64,000 nt of DNA from an uncultured Prevotella sp. Lineage in GTDB: Bacteria > Bacteroidota > Bacteroidia > Bacteroidales > Bacteroidaceae. The translations under genes were made by a program, and so were the position numbers. The notes beneath the pieces are model-generated. The model worked only from the letters and a program-made list of their open reading frames with translations, was not told the DNA's origin and did no database searches. Shown here piece by piece: positions 9,085 through 17,408 of this stretch. The DNA lies in assembly GCA_900770025.1 (NCBI GenBank), contig CAAGIW010000013.1, forward strand, positions 62,001 to 126,000. The letters run 5' to 3'. Position 1 is the stretch's first letter; every line of letters starts with the position of its first letter.

Positions 9085-9200
9085 GTTTGCGCATAACAGT
9101 CTAATGGCCGATTTGGGTTGAATTGGGCGTTCTTTAACTCATTGCTACAGAAATTGATACGCGTTTCTTATGAAATAACAGCACCGTTCTGAAAAAATAG

Positions 9201-9288
9201 AACGCATTCTGCACGGGAAACCAACGCATTCCGCACGAAAAACCAGTGCATTCCGCACGGGAAACCAATAGTTTCTGCACGGGAAAAC
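9201..9288. repeat. Four tandem 22-bp repeats
   Basis: Units at 9201-9222, 9223-9244, 9245-9266 and 9267-9288 share the pattern CGCATTCyGCACGGGAAACC with few changes. The fourth is the most diverged, and 9179-9200 may be a decayed fifth. The period equals that of the arrays at 15.6, 26.0, 39.7 and 46.0 kb, but the sequence differs and no common linker follows. Open frames crossing the array are artefacts of it. Confidence 0.8.
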
Positions 9289-9453
9289 AATCCAGTCTTT
9301 TGGGAAAGACAAACTGAAAGTGCCCCTTTCGGAGTGCGGACTCATCGGAAAAGGAGGCCCATCTGTCACGTTCCATACCCCTTCAAACCAAACAGTGGCC
9401 TCTATATATGCGTTTTTTATACATTTAAAGCCTTAGAAACTACTGCTTTTCTT

Positions 9454-9483
9454 TTGCCGATTGGGAAAAAAACTTTAACTTTG
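9454..9483 (+). promoter_or_regulatory. Promoter of mutAB
   Basis: TTG at 9454-9456, then 19 nt, then TAACTTTG at 9476-9483. This fits the Bacteroidota primary-sigma consensus (TTG, 19-21 nt, TAnnTTTG) very well. It implies a leader of about 90 nt before the mutA start. Confidence 0.8.
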
Positions 9484-9579
9484 CAACGATATAGGTTATT
9501 CAAAATAAGCTGCGCTTTGGGCGTGATTATCAACCTATTGACATGCACTGAATATTATTTTTAAACACTTCAACTATTT

Positions 9580-11442
9580 ATGTCAAACAACAAAGAGAAG
9601 CTCTTTACCGAGTTTACGGCTCCTACCACTCAAGAGTGGCTGGATAAAATCCAGGTGGACCTGAAAGGTGCCGACTTTGAAAAGAAGTTGGTTTGGAGAA
9701 CAAATGAGGGTTTTAGTGTGCAACCGTTCTATCGCAGAGAGGATGTTCTGAAATTGAAAACACCTGATGCTCTGCCCGGTGAATTCCCGTTTGTACGCGG
9801 AAACAAGAAAGACAACAACGAATGGTATGTGCGTCAGAACATTGCCGTGGAGGATGCCAAGGAAGCCAATGCCAAAGCCTTGGAATTGCTGACCAAGGGT
9901 GTTGACTCCTTGGGATTCAAAATCCCCGGCAAGAGTGTGAGCAGCGAATATGTGGAAACCTTGCTTGATGGAATCTGCTGCGAAAAGGTGGACCTGAACT
10001 TCAGAACCTGCAAGCGCCACTCTGTGGAACTGGCACATGTGCTCACAGACTATTTCAGCAAAAAAGGCTACAAGGCAGAATCTATTCATGGTTCCATTGA
10101 GTGGGATGCCATGGAAAAAATGGTGATGAAGGGGTGCAACCAGACTGCACTGCTGCCCATTGCAGTTGAGTTGGTAGAGGCCTTGAAAGACTATCGCCAC
10201 TTCCGCTGTATCGCTGTCAATGCCTTGGCACTCAACAATGCCGGAGCCTATATCGTGCAGGAGTTGGGCTATGCCTTGGCTTGGGGACAGGAATACTTGC
10301 ATCAGTTGGTGGAAGCAGGTGTGGAGCCCACGCTGGCGGCATCGAAAATCAAGTTCAACTTGGGCGTTTCAGAAAACTACTTCATGGAGATAGCCAAGTT
10401 CCGTGCAGCACGTATGCTGTGGGCCGAGATTGTGAAGCAGTATGAACCCAAATGCGATTGCGCCTGCATGATGTGTGTCAATGCCACCACCACACGCTAT
10501 AACATGACAATGTTTGACAGCTATGTGAACTTGCTGCGCACACAGACAGAGGCCATGAGTGCAGCTTTGGCCGGTGTGTACTCCATCGTGGTGAATCCTT
10601 TCGACATCACTTACGAGGCTCCCACAGAGTTCTCTGAGCGTATAGCACGCAACCAGCAGTTGTTGCTGAAGGAGGAGAGCCATTTTGATAAGGTGGTTGA
10701 CCCCTCTGCCGGTTCCTACTACATTGAACAGTTGACTTCTTCGTTGGCTGATGTGGCATGGAAGCTGTTCCTCAAGGTAGAGAATGAGGGTGGCTTCCTG
10801 GCTGCTGTCAAGGCAGGCACCGTTCAGGATGAGATCAATGCCACCAACGCCAAGCGTCATGGCGATGCAGCCAAGCGCAAAGAGTTTATCCTTGGTACGA
10901 ATCAGTTCCCCAACTTCACAGAAACATCTGAGGGCAAGTCTCCTTTGGCATGTGGGTGTGGCTGCGGCTGTTCAAGCAAGGATGAAGAAAAACCGTTCAA
11001 GAGTATTCAGACCAGTCGTCTGGCCGCTGACTTTGAGACACTCCGATTGGAAACAGAGCACAGCGCCAAGGTGCCCACAGCCTTCATGTTGACCATAGGC
11101 AATCTGGCATGGCGCCAGGCCAGAGCACAGTTCAGTTCCAACTTCTTGGCATGTGCCGGCTATAAGATTATCGACAACCTTGGTTTTGAAACTGTGGAAG
11201 AGGGCGTGGATGCGGCTCTGAAAGCTGGCGCTGATATCGTGGTATTGTGTTCCAGCGACGATGAATATGCCACCTATGCCGTTCCTGCTTTCAAGTATCT
11301 CAATGGCAGAGCCATGTTTATTGTGGCGGGTGCTCCTGCTTGCATGGAAGAACTGCAGGCTGCGGGCATCGAGAACTTCATACATGTGAAGTGCAATGTG
11401 CTGGAAACGCTGAAAGCATATAACAAACAACTTTTGAAATAA
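9580..11442 (+). CDS. mutA: Methylmalonyl-CoA mutase small (beta) subunit
   Basis: A protein of 620 residues, homologous to MutB along its length but without the DxHxxG cobalamin motif, as expected for the non-catalytic subunit. MutAB interconverts succinyl-CoA and (R)-methylmalonyl-CoA in the cytoplasm for propionate formation. Family stretches include AKFRAARMLWAEIV and DPSAGSYYIEQLT. Two cysteine clusters stand out: C-D-C-A-C-M-M-C at 292-299, where many relatives have a short Ala/Thr/Ser strand, and C-G-C-G-C-G-C at 458-464 in the linker before the C-terminal flavodoxin-like domain. It is the first gene of the operon; mutB follows after 59 nt. Confidence 0.93.
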   Translation: MSNNKEKLFTEFTAPTTQEWLDKIQVDLKGADFEKKLVWRTNEGFSVQPFYRREDVLKLKTPDALPGEFPFVRGNKKDNNEWYVRQNIAVEDAKEANAKALELLTKGVDSLGFKIPGKSVSSEYVETLLDGICCEKVDLNFRTCKRHSVELAHVLTDYFSKKGYKAESIHGSIEWDAMEKMVMKGCNQTALLPIAVELVEALKDYRHFRCIAVNALALNNAGAYIVQELGYALAWGQEYLHQLVEAGVEPTLAASKIKFNLGVSENYFMEIAKFRAARMLWAEIVKQYEPKCDCACMMCVNATTTRYNMTMFDSYVNLLRTQTEAMSAALAGVYSIVVNPFDITYEAPTEFSERIARNQQLLLKEESHFDKVVDPSAGSYYIEQLTSSLADVAWKLFLKVENEGGFLAAVKAGTVQDEINATNAKRHGDAAKRKEFILGTNQFPNFTETSEGKSPLACGCGCGCSSKDEEKPFKSIQTSRLAADFETLRLETEHSAKVPTAFMLTIGNLAWRQARAQFSSNFLACAGYKIIDNLGFETVEEGVDAALKAGADIVVLCSSDDEYATYAVPAFKYLNGRAMFIVAGAPACMEELQAAGIENFIHVKCNVLETLKAYNKQLLK

Positions 11443-11501
11443 CGAACTTCCCGATAATGAGTGTATTCATTGTTCAAAGTTTCCAATAATATTTTGAAAA
11501 G

Positions 11502-13649
11502 ATGAGAAAGAATTTTAACGACATCGATATATTCGCCGGGATAAAGAGTGCCAATGGCGCTGACTGGCAAAAAGAAAATGGTATCGTGGCAAATTGGAAA
11601 ACACCCGAACACATAGAGGTGAAGCCCGTATATACCAAAGAAGACCTTGAGGGCATGGAGCACCTTGATTTCACTGCCGGTATTCCCCCCTTCCTTCGTG
11701 GTCCGTATTCCATGATGTATCCTTTCCGCCCCTGGACTATCCGCCAGTATGCTGGATTCTCCACCGCAGAAGAGTCGAATGCCTTCTATCGTCGCAACCT
11801 TGCTTCCGGCCAGAAAGGCTTGTCTGTGGCATTCGACCTGCCCACACACCGTGGCTATGACCCCGACAATGAGCGTGTGGTAGGTGATGTGGGAAAGGCA
11901 GGTGTGTCTATCTGTAACGAAGAGAACATGAAAGTGCTTTTCGATGGCATACCTTTGAACAAAATGTCTGTGTCCATGACAATGAACGGAGCCGTGCTTC
12001 CCATCCTGGCCTTCTATATTGTGGCCGGTTTGGAGCAGGGCGCAAAAATGGAAGAGATGGCAGGTACCATCCAGAATGATATCCTGAAAGAGTTCATGGT
12101 GCGCAATACCTATATTTATCCGCCTGCATTCTCCATGAAGATTATTGCAGATATCTTTGAATTTACATCGCAGAACATGCCCAAGTTCAATTCCATCTCC
12201 ATCTCGGGTTATCACATGCAGGAGGCTGGTGCCACTGCCGACATAGAGTTGGCCTATACATTGGCAGACGGTATGGACTACATACGTGCGGGCGTGAATG
12301 CCGGTATCGACATCGATGCCTTTGCTCCCCGCTTGTCTTTCTTCTGGGCCATTGGCGTAAATCACTTTATGGAGATAGCCAAGATGCGTGCCGGACGTTT
12401 GCTGTGGGCAAAGATTGTGAAGAGCTTTGGTGCCAAGAATCCCAAGTCGTTGGCATTGCGTACCCACTCGCAGACCTCGGGATGGTCGCTCACAGAACAG
12501 GATCCTTTCAACAATGTGGGGCGTACCTGTATAGAGGCTATGGCGGCTGTGCTGGGCCACACCCAGTCATTGCACACCAACGCCCTTGATGAGGCTATTG
12601 CACTTCCCACCGATTTCTCTGCCCGTATCGCCCGCAACACGCAGATATACATCCAGAATGAAACCAAGGTGTGCAAGCAAATTGACCCGTGGGCTGGCTC
12701 GTATTATGTGGAGAGTCTTACCAACGAATTGGTTCACAAGGCATGGGAGCATATCCAGGAAATCGAAAAACTGGGTGGAATGGCAAAGGCTATCGAGACA
12801 GGTGTGCCCAAAATGCGTATCGAAGAGGCCGCTGCACGCACTCAGGCACGTATCGACTCGGGTGTGCAGACCATCGTGGGCACCAATAAGTATCGTCTGG
12901 AACATGAAGATCCTATCGATATTCTGGAGGTTGATAACACTGCAGTGCGCAAGCAGCAGGAGGAAAGTCTTGCTCAGGTACGTGCTTCACGCGATGAGGA
13001 GGCTTGCCGCAAGGCACTCGATGCGCTCACCGAATGTGTGCGAACAGGTGAGGGAAATCTGTTGGCTCATGCCATAGAGTGTGCCAAGTTGCGCTGTACC
13101 TTGGGTGAGATAAGTGATGCCTGCGAGAAGATTGTAGGTAGATATAAAGCTGTAATTAGAACCATATCAGGCGTGTATTCATCAGAAAGCAAGAACGACA
13201 AGGAGTTTGAACTGGCTTGTCAGTTGACCGAAGAGTTTGCAAAACAGGAGGGTCGTCGCCCACGTATCTTTGTTGCCAAGATGGGACAAGACGGGCATGA
13301 CCGTGGTGCCAAGGTAGTGGCCACAGGATATGCTGACTGTGGCTTTGACGTGGACATGGGTCCCTTGTTCCAGACGCCAGCCGAGGCTGCCCGTGAGGCC
13401 GTGGAGAACGATGTGCACATCATTGGTGTGTCGTCGCTTGCAGCGGGTCACAAGACCTTGATTCCTCAACTGTTTGAAGAACTCAAGAAGTTGGGTCGTG
13501 AGGATATCATGGTGATTGCCGGTGGAGTGATTCCTGCACAAGACTATGATTTCTTGTATCAGGCAGGCGTGGCTGCCATCTTTGGCCCCGGTACATCCGT
13601 AGCCAAGTCGGCTGTTACGATGATGAAGATATTGCTTGATAAGGAATAA
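11502..13649 (+). CDS. mutB: Methylmalonyl-CoA mutase large (alpha) catalytic subunit
   Basis: A protein of 715 residues. The N-terminal TIM barrel carries the substrate channel (for example RPWTIRQYAGFSTAEESNAF and LPTHRGYDPDNERV). The C-terminal B12-binding domain begins near 585 and has the base-off motif GQDGHDRGAK, with His599 as the lower cobalt ligand. Together with MutA it rearranges succinyl-CoA to methylmalonyl-CoA. No MeaB/ArgK chaperone gene is in this operon. A hairpin with a T tract follows 10 nt after the stop. Confidence 0.97.
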   Translation: MRKNFNDIDIFAGIKSANGADWQKENGIVANWKTPEHIEVKPVYTKEDLEGMEHLDFTAGIPPFLRGPYSMMYPFRPWTIRQYAGFSTAEESNAFYRRNLASGQKGLSVAFDLPTHRGYDPDNERVVGDVGKAGVSICNEENMKVLFDGIPLNKMSVSMTMNGAVLPILAFYIVAGLEQGAKMEEMAGTIQNDILKEFMVRNTYIYPPAFSMKIIADIFEFTSQNMPKFNSISISGYHMQEAGATADIELAYTLADGMDYIRAGVNAGIDIDAFAPRLSFFWAIGVNHFMEIAKMRAGRLLWAKIVKSFGAKNPKSLALRTHSQTSGWSLTEQDPFNNVGRTCIEAMAAVLGHTQSLHTNALDEAIALPTDFSARIARNTQIYIQNETKVCKQIDPWAGSYYVESLTNELVHKAWEHIQEIEKLGGMAKAIETGVPKMRIEEAAARTQARIDSGVQTIVGTNKYRLEHEDPIDILEVDNTAVRKQQEESLAQVRASRDEEACRKALDALTECVRTGEGNLLAHAIECAKLRCTLGEISDACEKIVGRYKAVIRTISGVYSSESKNDKEFELACQLTEEFAKQEGRRPRIFVAKMGQDGHDRGAKVVATGYADCGFDVDMGPLFQTPAEAAREAVENDVHIIGVSSLAAGHKTLIPQLFEELKKLGREDIMVIAGGVIPAQDYDFLYQAGVAAIFGPGTSVAKSAVTMMKILLDKE

Positions 13650-13659
13650 TCGAAGTTGG

Positions 13660-13708
13660 ATAAGGGGAAGAGAAGGGGATATATGCCTCTTTTCTTCCCC
13701 TGTTTTTA
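13660..13708 (+). terminator. Intrinsic terminator after mutB
   Basis: AAGGGGAAGAGAAGG pairs with CCTCTTTTCTTCCCC across a short AT loop, and TGTTTTT follows. Confidence 0.7.
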
Positions 13709-13767
13709 TCCTTATTTCGGTGGCCCTCCCTTTTGGTGCCACCTCTGTTTGTTTATTTTAGAATAAG

Positions 13768-14355
13768 ATGAAAGAAGAGTTTCTTGATTTATTGCTTTCA
13801 ACCCATCGCCAAGGGGTGGATAAGGTGGTGGATTATCTTGAGAAGTCTGGCTTCTTCACTGCCCCTGCCTCGGTCAGCAAGCATTTGAGTCTTGATGGAG
13901 GGTTGTTGCAACATTCGTTGAATGTGTGCAGGGTGGCCTTGATGCTGCGTGAACAGATGATAGCAATGAAACCCGATATAGAACCCAAAGTGCCTAAGGA
14001 AAGTGTTGTGCTGTCTGCTCTTCTGCATGATGTGTGCAAGTCGAGCATCTACAAAAAGATTCAGAAGTTCAGAAAGAATACCGAGGGAAGGTGGGAAAGT
14101 TATGAAGGCTATGATGTGGATTACAGTCGATTCCCCTTCGGACATGGTGAAAAATCGGTTGTGATGCTTTTGAGACTCGGCCTGGAATTGACAAATGATG
14201 AGCTGCTTGCCATCCGTTGGCACATGGCTGCATGGGATTTGCCTTTCCAGAGTTATGAGGAAAAATCCAATCTCTCAGAGGCTTCCAATGTGCCGCTTGT
14301 TTCTTTGATACAGGCAGCTGATGGTCTTGCCGCTCATTTGTTGGAGTCGGAGTGA
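13768..14355 (+). CDS. HD-domain phosphohydrolase family protein
   Basis: A cytoplasmic protein of 195 residues with an HD metal-binding core: LLQHSLNVC (first His), then the His-Asp doublet in ALLHDVCKSS, then a later RWHMAAWD histidine. HD proteins of this kind are usually metal-dependent nucleotide or phosphodiester hydrolases; the substrate here cannot be told. Its stop overlaps the start of the next gene by one base (TGATG), which suggests translational coupling to the outer-membrane-type DUF4421 protein. Confidence 0.75.
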   Translation: MKEEFLDLLLSTHRQGVDKVVDYLEKSGFFTAPASVSKHLSLDGGLLQHSLNVCRVALMLREQMIAMKPDIEPKVPKESVVLSALLHDVCKSSIYKKIQKFRKNTEGRWESYEGYDVDYSRFPFGHGEKSVVMLLRLGLELTNDELLAIRWHMAAWDLPFQSYEEKSNLSEASNVPLVSLIQAADGLAAHLLESE

Positions 14356-15509
14356 TGTATATGTTTAGGACACTGGTGCTCTTCCTTGCCGTAGTCTTGT
14401 TGACCCCTTGTGTGGTTCGAGCACAGGAAAACAAGCGTTGTGGCGGGGTGTTGGGTGTGGTCAAGGCTTTGGGCTCTTTTATCGATTCGGCAGCTGTCAG
14501 CGGTGTGGACAAAAGATATATTGTGGCACCGAAAAGGCCGTGGCAGGTGATGCTCAGAGGCAATGCCACTCAGTCCAGTTTGAGTTTTGATTCTCATTCT
14601 TCCATGCAGTTGTTTTCCGATTTCGATATGCCTATTCGTGTTGACATGGAACCACGATTGAAGTCGGACAGGTATTCCACCGTGGGCCTGTGGGTCGGCT
14701 ATCGCGGCTATGGTTATGGTTACAGTAAAAGTATTGGCGGCAGTGATGACACCTATTTCACTATAGGTGCCACAGGAGGAAGGTATGGACTGAATTTCAA
14801 ATACCGGAAGCATAAGACGGATGCGCCGGAGTTTAGATACACGCTGTCCATTGAAGACTTGAACACAAGTGATGAAGGCGTAGTGGATTTGAATGCGCCT
14901 ATGAGTCTGAAATCATATATCCTGACAGGATATTATCTGTTTAATGGAAAACACTTTTCTTATGCAGCAGCCTATGACCAGTCGGTCATCCAACTGCGTT
15001 CGGCAGGCTCATTGATGTTGGGAGGTGCCTATTATCGTTCTGTGGTGGATTATGCTTCCAATGAAAATGCCGACTTTATCAGTATGATGGGCAACGTGGG
15101 GAAGCTGAGAATAACTATGGGCTGTATCGGAGTGGGCTATGCCTATAATTTTGTGCCAGCCAAAGGGTGGCTTATCAATGCCATGCTGATGCCGATGGTT
15201 TCTGTTTATAATGGCACCACAGTGTATCGCTATTCCACCAACATCATGGAACTTATGGACCGATATTTAGACTCGGGACTTACCGATGATTCGGTTTTTG
15301 ATGATGTACATATAGATTTTGAGGGTAAGAGTGATGTGTCGCACAAGGTGGCGCTCAATTATTTTGCCCGTGTCTCGGTTGTTTATAATTGGCAACGCCA
15401 GTATCTGTGCGCCTACTCTGAGTATAACAATTTTGGTTATCGTCGTTCTGGTAGCCACAATCGTCTGACCGATTGGTATGCTTACATCGGTTTGGGTTAT
15501 CGCCTTTGA
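14355..15509 (+). CDS. DUF4421 family secreted protein
   Basis: A protein of about 384 residues with a signal peptide (MFRTLVLFLAVVLLTPCVVRAQ). It is rich in alternating aromatic/polar strands (YRGYGYGYSK, FNGKHFSYAAAYDQS) and ends in an aromatic residue pattern (YIGLGYRL) typical of outer-membrane beta-barrels. It matches the Bacteroidota family DUF4421, of unknown function. The first ATG (14355) overlaps the preceding stop; ATG 14361 is an alternative. The dispersed repeat follows about 70 nt downstream. Confidence 0.7.
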   Translation: MYMFRTLVLFLAVVLLTPCVVRAQENKRCGGVLGVVKALGSFIDSAAVSGVDKRYIVAPKRPWQVMLRGNATQSSLSFDSHSSMQLFSDFDMPIRVDMEPRLKSDRYSTVGLWVGYRGYGYGYSKSIGGSDDTYFTIGATGGRYGLNFKYRKHKTDAPEFRYTLSIEDLNTSDEGVVDLNAPMSLKSYILTGYYLFNGKHFSYAAAYDQSVIQLRSAGSLMLGGAYYRSVVDYASNENADFISMMGNVGKLRITMGCIGVGYAYNFVPAKGWLINAMLMPMVSVYNGTTVYRYSTNIMELMDRYLDSGLTDDSVFDDVHIDFEGKSDVSHKVALNYFARVSVVYNWQRQYLCAYSEYNNFGYRRSGSHNRLTDWYAYIGLGYRL

Positions 15510-15581
15510 TATGTTTGGCCAACGTGAGTTTGGTGTAAGTCTTACGCGATTAGTTCGCCTTTGTCACTAATCCCTGAGTAT

Positions 15582-15959
15582 CGTTTTGCAAAACTGCCAC
15601 TTTTGGACTGCAAAACTGCCACTTTTGGACTGCAAAACTGCCACTTTTAGAACGCAAAACTGCCACTTTTGCAATGCAAAACGCACCGTTTTAGAAATCA
15701 CCCCCATTTGCTTTGGAATGCAAACAGCATCCAACTGGGTTTCTGAAAGAATGTTATCCGCTTATTATCAGCCACTTATCCTTCAATAGAATCGTGCCTT
15801 CATTCTTTCCTTCTCCTCCCCTTGGGGAGGCTGGGTGGGGCCTTTGTTCTTTCCATCTCCTCCCCTTGGGGAGGCTGGGTGGGGCCTTTGTTCTTTCTAT
15901 CTCCTCCCCTTGGGGAGGCCAGGTGGGGCCATTGTTCTTTCTTCTCCTCAACTTTCTTA
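15582..15959 (+). repeat. Composite dispersed repeat R1 (array + linker + three GC hairpins)
   Basis: It fills the gap between two convergent genes. It opens with the palindrome GTTTTGCAAAAC (15583-15594). Five 22-bp units at 15588-15697 follow; four have the core AAAACTGCCACTTTT and the last has AAAACGCACCGTTTT. A linker (15698-15812) contains GGAATGCAAACAGCATCCAA and CACTTATCC. Three copies of CCTCCCCTTGGGGAGG begin at 15815, 15859 and 15903, each followed by a GGGTGGGGCC-like or similar stretch. The right end is CTCCTCAACTTTCTTA (15944-15959). The same order recurs at 26.0 kb and, reversed, at 39.5-39.9 kb. No gene is credible here. Confidence 0.9.
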
Positions 15960-15984
15960 TCTCGAACTTATGTGTACATGATGG

Positions 15985-16515
15985 TTATTTGCATCCGCAG
16001 ATGTGATGAATGATGATGCCAGCTGTGACAGACACATTCATGGAGTGCTTGGTTCCAAACTGTACGATTTCTATACAGCCGTCGCACGCATCAATCACTT
16101 CCTGATGCACGCCTTTTACTTCGTTGCCCAATACCACAGCATACTTCTTTCCTGGGTGCGGAGCAAAGTGGTGCAGTTTGGTGCTTCCCTCTGCCTGTTC
16201 CACAGCATAGGTTTCATATCCTCTTTGTCTCAGGTCTTCAACGGCATTCAAGGCAGTGGGGTAGTATTTCCACTCCACACTTTCCTCTGCTCCCAACGCA
16301 GTTTTGTGAATCTCGTTGGCGGGTGGTGTGGCACTTATCCCGCATAAGTACACCGCTTCAATACGAAAGGCGTCGGCAGTGCGGAAAACACTGCCAACGT
16401 TATACATCGAGCGCACATCGTCGAGTATCACTACGAGAGGTTGCTTGTCTGCTTGTTTGAACTCTTCCAGGCTCAAACGTTTCATCTCTACTGTGCGTAA
16501 TTTTCTGATGCTCAT
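15985..16515 (-). CDS. TrmH/SpoU-family RNA 2'-O-methyltransferase
   Basis: A protein of 176 residues with the three SPOUT motifs: NVGSVFRTADAF (motif 1, Asn/Arg), VLGNEVKGV (motif 2) and MNVSVTAGIIIHH (motif 3). Enzymes of this family methylate a ribose 2'-OH of tRNA or rRNA with SAM; the target nucleotide cannot be assigned from sequence alone. No RNA-binding N-terminal extension is present, as in small TrmH/TrmL-like members. Its ATG overlaps the stop of the upstream DUF3298 gene (ATGA), so the two are translationally linked. Confidence 0.9.
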   Translation of the reverse strand: MSIRKLRTVEMKRLSLEEFKQADKQPLVVILDDVRSMYNVGSVFRTADAFRIEAVYLCGISATPPANEIHKTALGAEESVEWKYYPTALNAVEDLRQRGYETYAVEQAEGSTKLHHFAPHPGKKYAVVLGNEVKGVHQEVIDACDGCIEIVQFGTKHSMNVSVTAGIIIHHICGCK

Positions 16516-17321
16516 TGCTGTTCTTTCATCTTTCTTGCCTCCTGTGTCAGGTAGGGAGTGATGCGATGGTATGGAATGGTGAACTTGGGACTTCCTGCAG
16601 CATAGCAGGCAATCTCATAGGGCTGATACACCATCACGATGCCATCGGGAGTGAAATAGAGTGGGGCTGTGGGCAGCGGAATGTTGTTCACATCATCTAT
16701 CTGCAGTGCTGTGCTCAGTTCAATGTCTGAAGATAATGGCATATCCTGTTCCGAAAAGTAGCGGAAAAGTCCGTCTCTTATCAGATTGTTGAACTCTTTG
16801 TCGCGGTTCTTTATCAGTATATCGTTGCTAAAGATATGCCCGTCTTCTTTCCTGAATGTCACGCCCTTGCTTTCGTGCATTCCATGTGCGCCGCCCGAGT
16901 AGGTCTCTGTTCTGATGCTGTAGGTAATGTACAGAGGAGTGTTGTATTCTTGCTTGATGACCACGCTGCGAAACATGGGAGCCATATCCTGATCGCTGCC
17001 GCGTGCCGTTACTATTTCATTAAACATCTGTGTCATCTCTTTTTCCCATCCGTGGGCATAGAAAGCCAGCAGGGAGTCGCCTTGTTGAAGGTTTCCTTTG
17101 TAGTTTCCTCCCAGTTCCTTGTCAATGAATAGTCGGATAGAGTCCATCAGTGCCTTATCTCCCTTGACGGGATAGTCGGCTGTGATGCTCATTTCAAATG
17201 CTTTTGTTCGGTTACTGTATTGGATGGAGTCGGTAGTTATGTCTTTCTTTCCAGAGAAGTTCCAATCGCATGAGACCGATAATAGCGCGATGGTAACAAG
17301 AGATAGCAATAGTCTGTTCAT
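16512..17321 (-). CDS. DUF3298/RsiV-like lipoprotein
   Basis: A protein of about 269 residues. The start chosen at 17321 gives a lipoprotein signal MNRLLLSLVTIALLSVSC with the lipobox ending at Cys18; a longer frame to 17387 lacks sense before this. The body has the DUF4163/DUF3298 layout, with GGAHGMHESKGVTF in the middle and YQPYEIACYAAGSPKFTIPY near the end. Related domains occur in RsiV, a lysozyme-sensing anti-sigma factor of Firmicutes, but there is no sigma factor gene here, so a lysozyme or cell-wall role is only a possibility. It follows pgk after a terminator. Confidence 0.75.
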   Translation of the reverse strand: MNRLLLSLVTIALLSVSCDWNFSGKKDITTDSIQYSNRTKAFEMSITADYPVKGDKALMDSIRLFIDKELGGNYKGNLQQGDSLLAFYAHGWEKEMTQMFNEIVTARGSDQDMAPMFRSVVIKQEYNTPLYITYSIRTETYSGGAHGMHESKGVTFRKEDGHIFSNDILIKNRDKEFNNLIRDGLFRYFSEQDMPLSSDIELSTALQIDDVNNIPLPTAPLYFTPDGIVMVYQPYEIACYAAGSPKFTIPYHRITPYLTQEARKMKEQQ

Positions 17322-17340
17322 GGTTGTTTGCTTGAGATAT

Positions 17341-17385
17341 AAGAAAAGGCTCCACTCCCGACCTTTGATAAGTGGGAGTAGAGCC
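17341..17385 (-). terminator. Intrinsic terminator after pgk
   Basis: On the minus strand GGCTCTACTCCC pairs with GGGAGTGGAGCC (one G:U pair) around a short loop, and TTTTCTT follows directly. It lies 24 nt after the pgk stop and upstream of the lipoprotein start. Confidence 0.85.
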
Positions 17386-17408
17386 AATGTGTATGGATTG
17401 TCTTTTGT

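Larger units (their letters stand above)
8875..9119. mobile_element. MITE-like element with perfect 19-bp terminal inverted repeats
   Basis: AACCCAAATCGGCCATTAG at 8875-8893 is exactly the reverse complement of the bases at 9101-9119. Similarity continues a few bases inward with a small gap (GTTATG near both ends). The element is about 245 bp, holds no credible gene and contains the 80-bp repeat copy at 9005-9084 next to its right end. No convincing target-site duplication was found, so the mobile nature is inferred. Confidence 0.5.

Noticed and set aside
8917..9200. Small genes in the gap before mutA
   Set aside because: All open frames here cross the repeats or the MITE-like ends and show no consistent coding character.
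15586..15789. Short open frame over the R1 array (peptide rich in HFW/TAKL repeats)
   Set aside because: The frame arises from the 22-bp repeat read through all frames every 66 bp; no start context or homologous sense outside the repeat. The same holds for frames at 9134-9376, 39711-39923 and 45950-46150.
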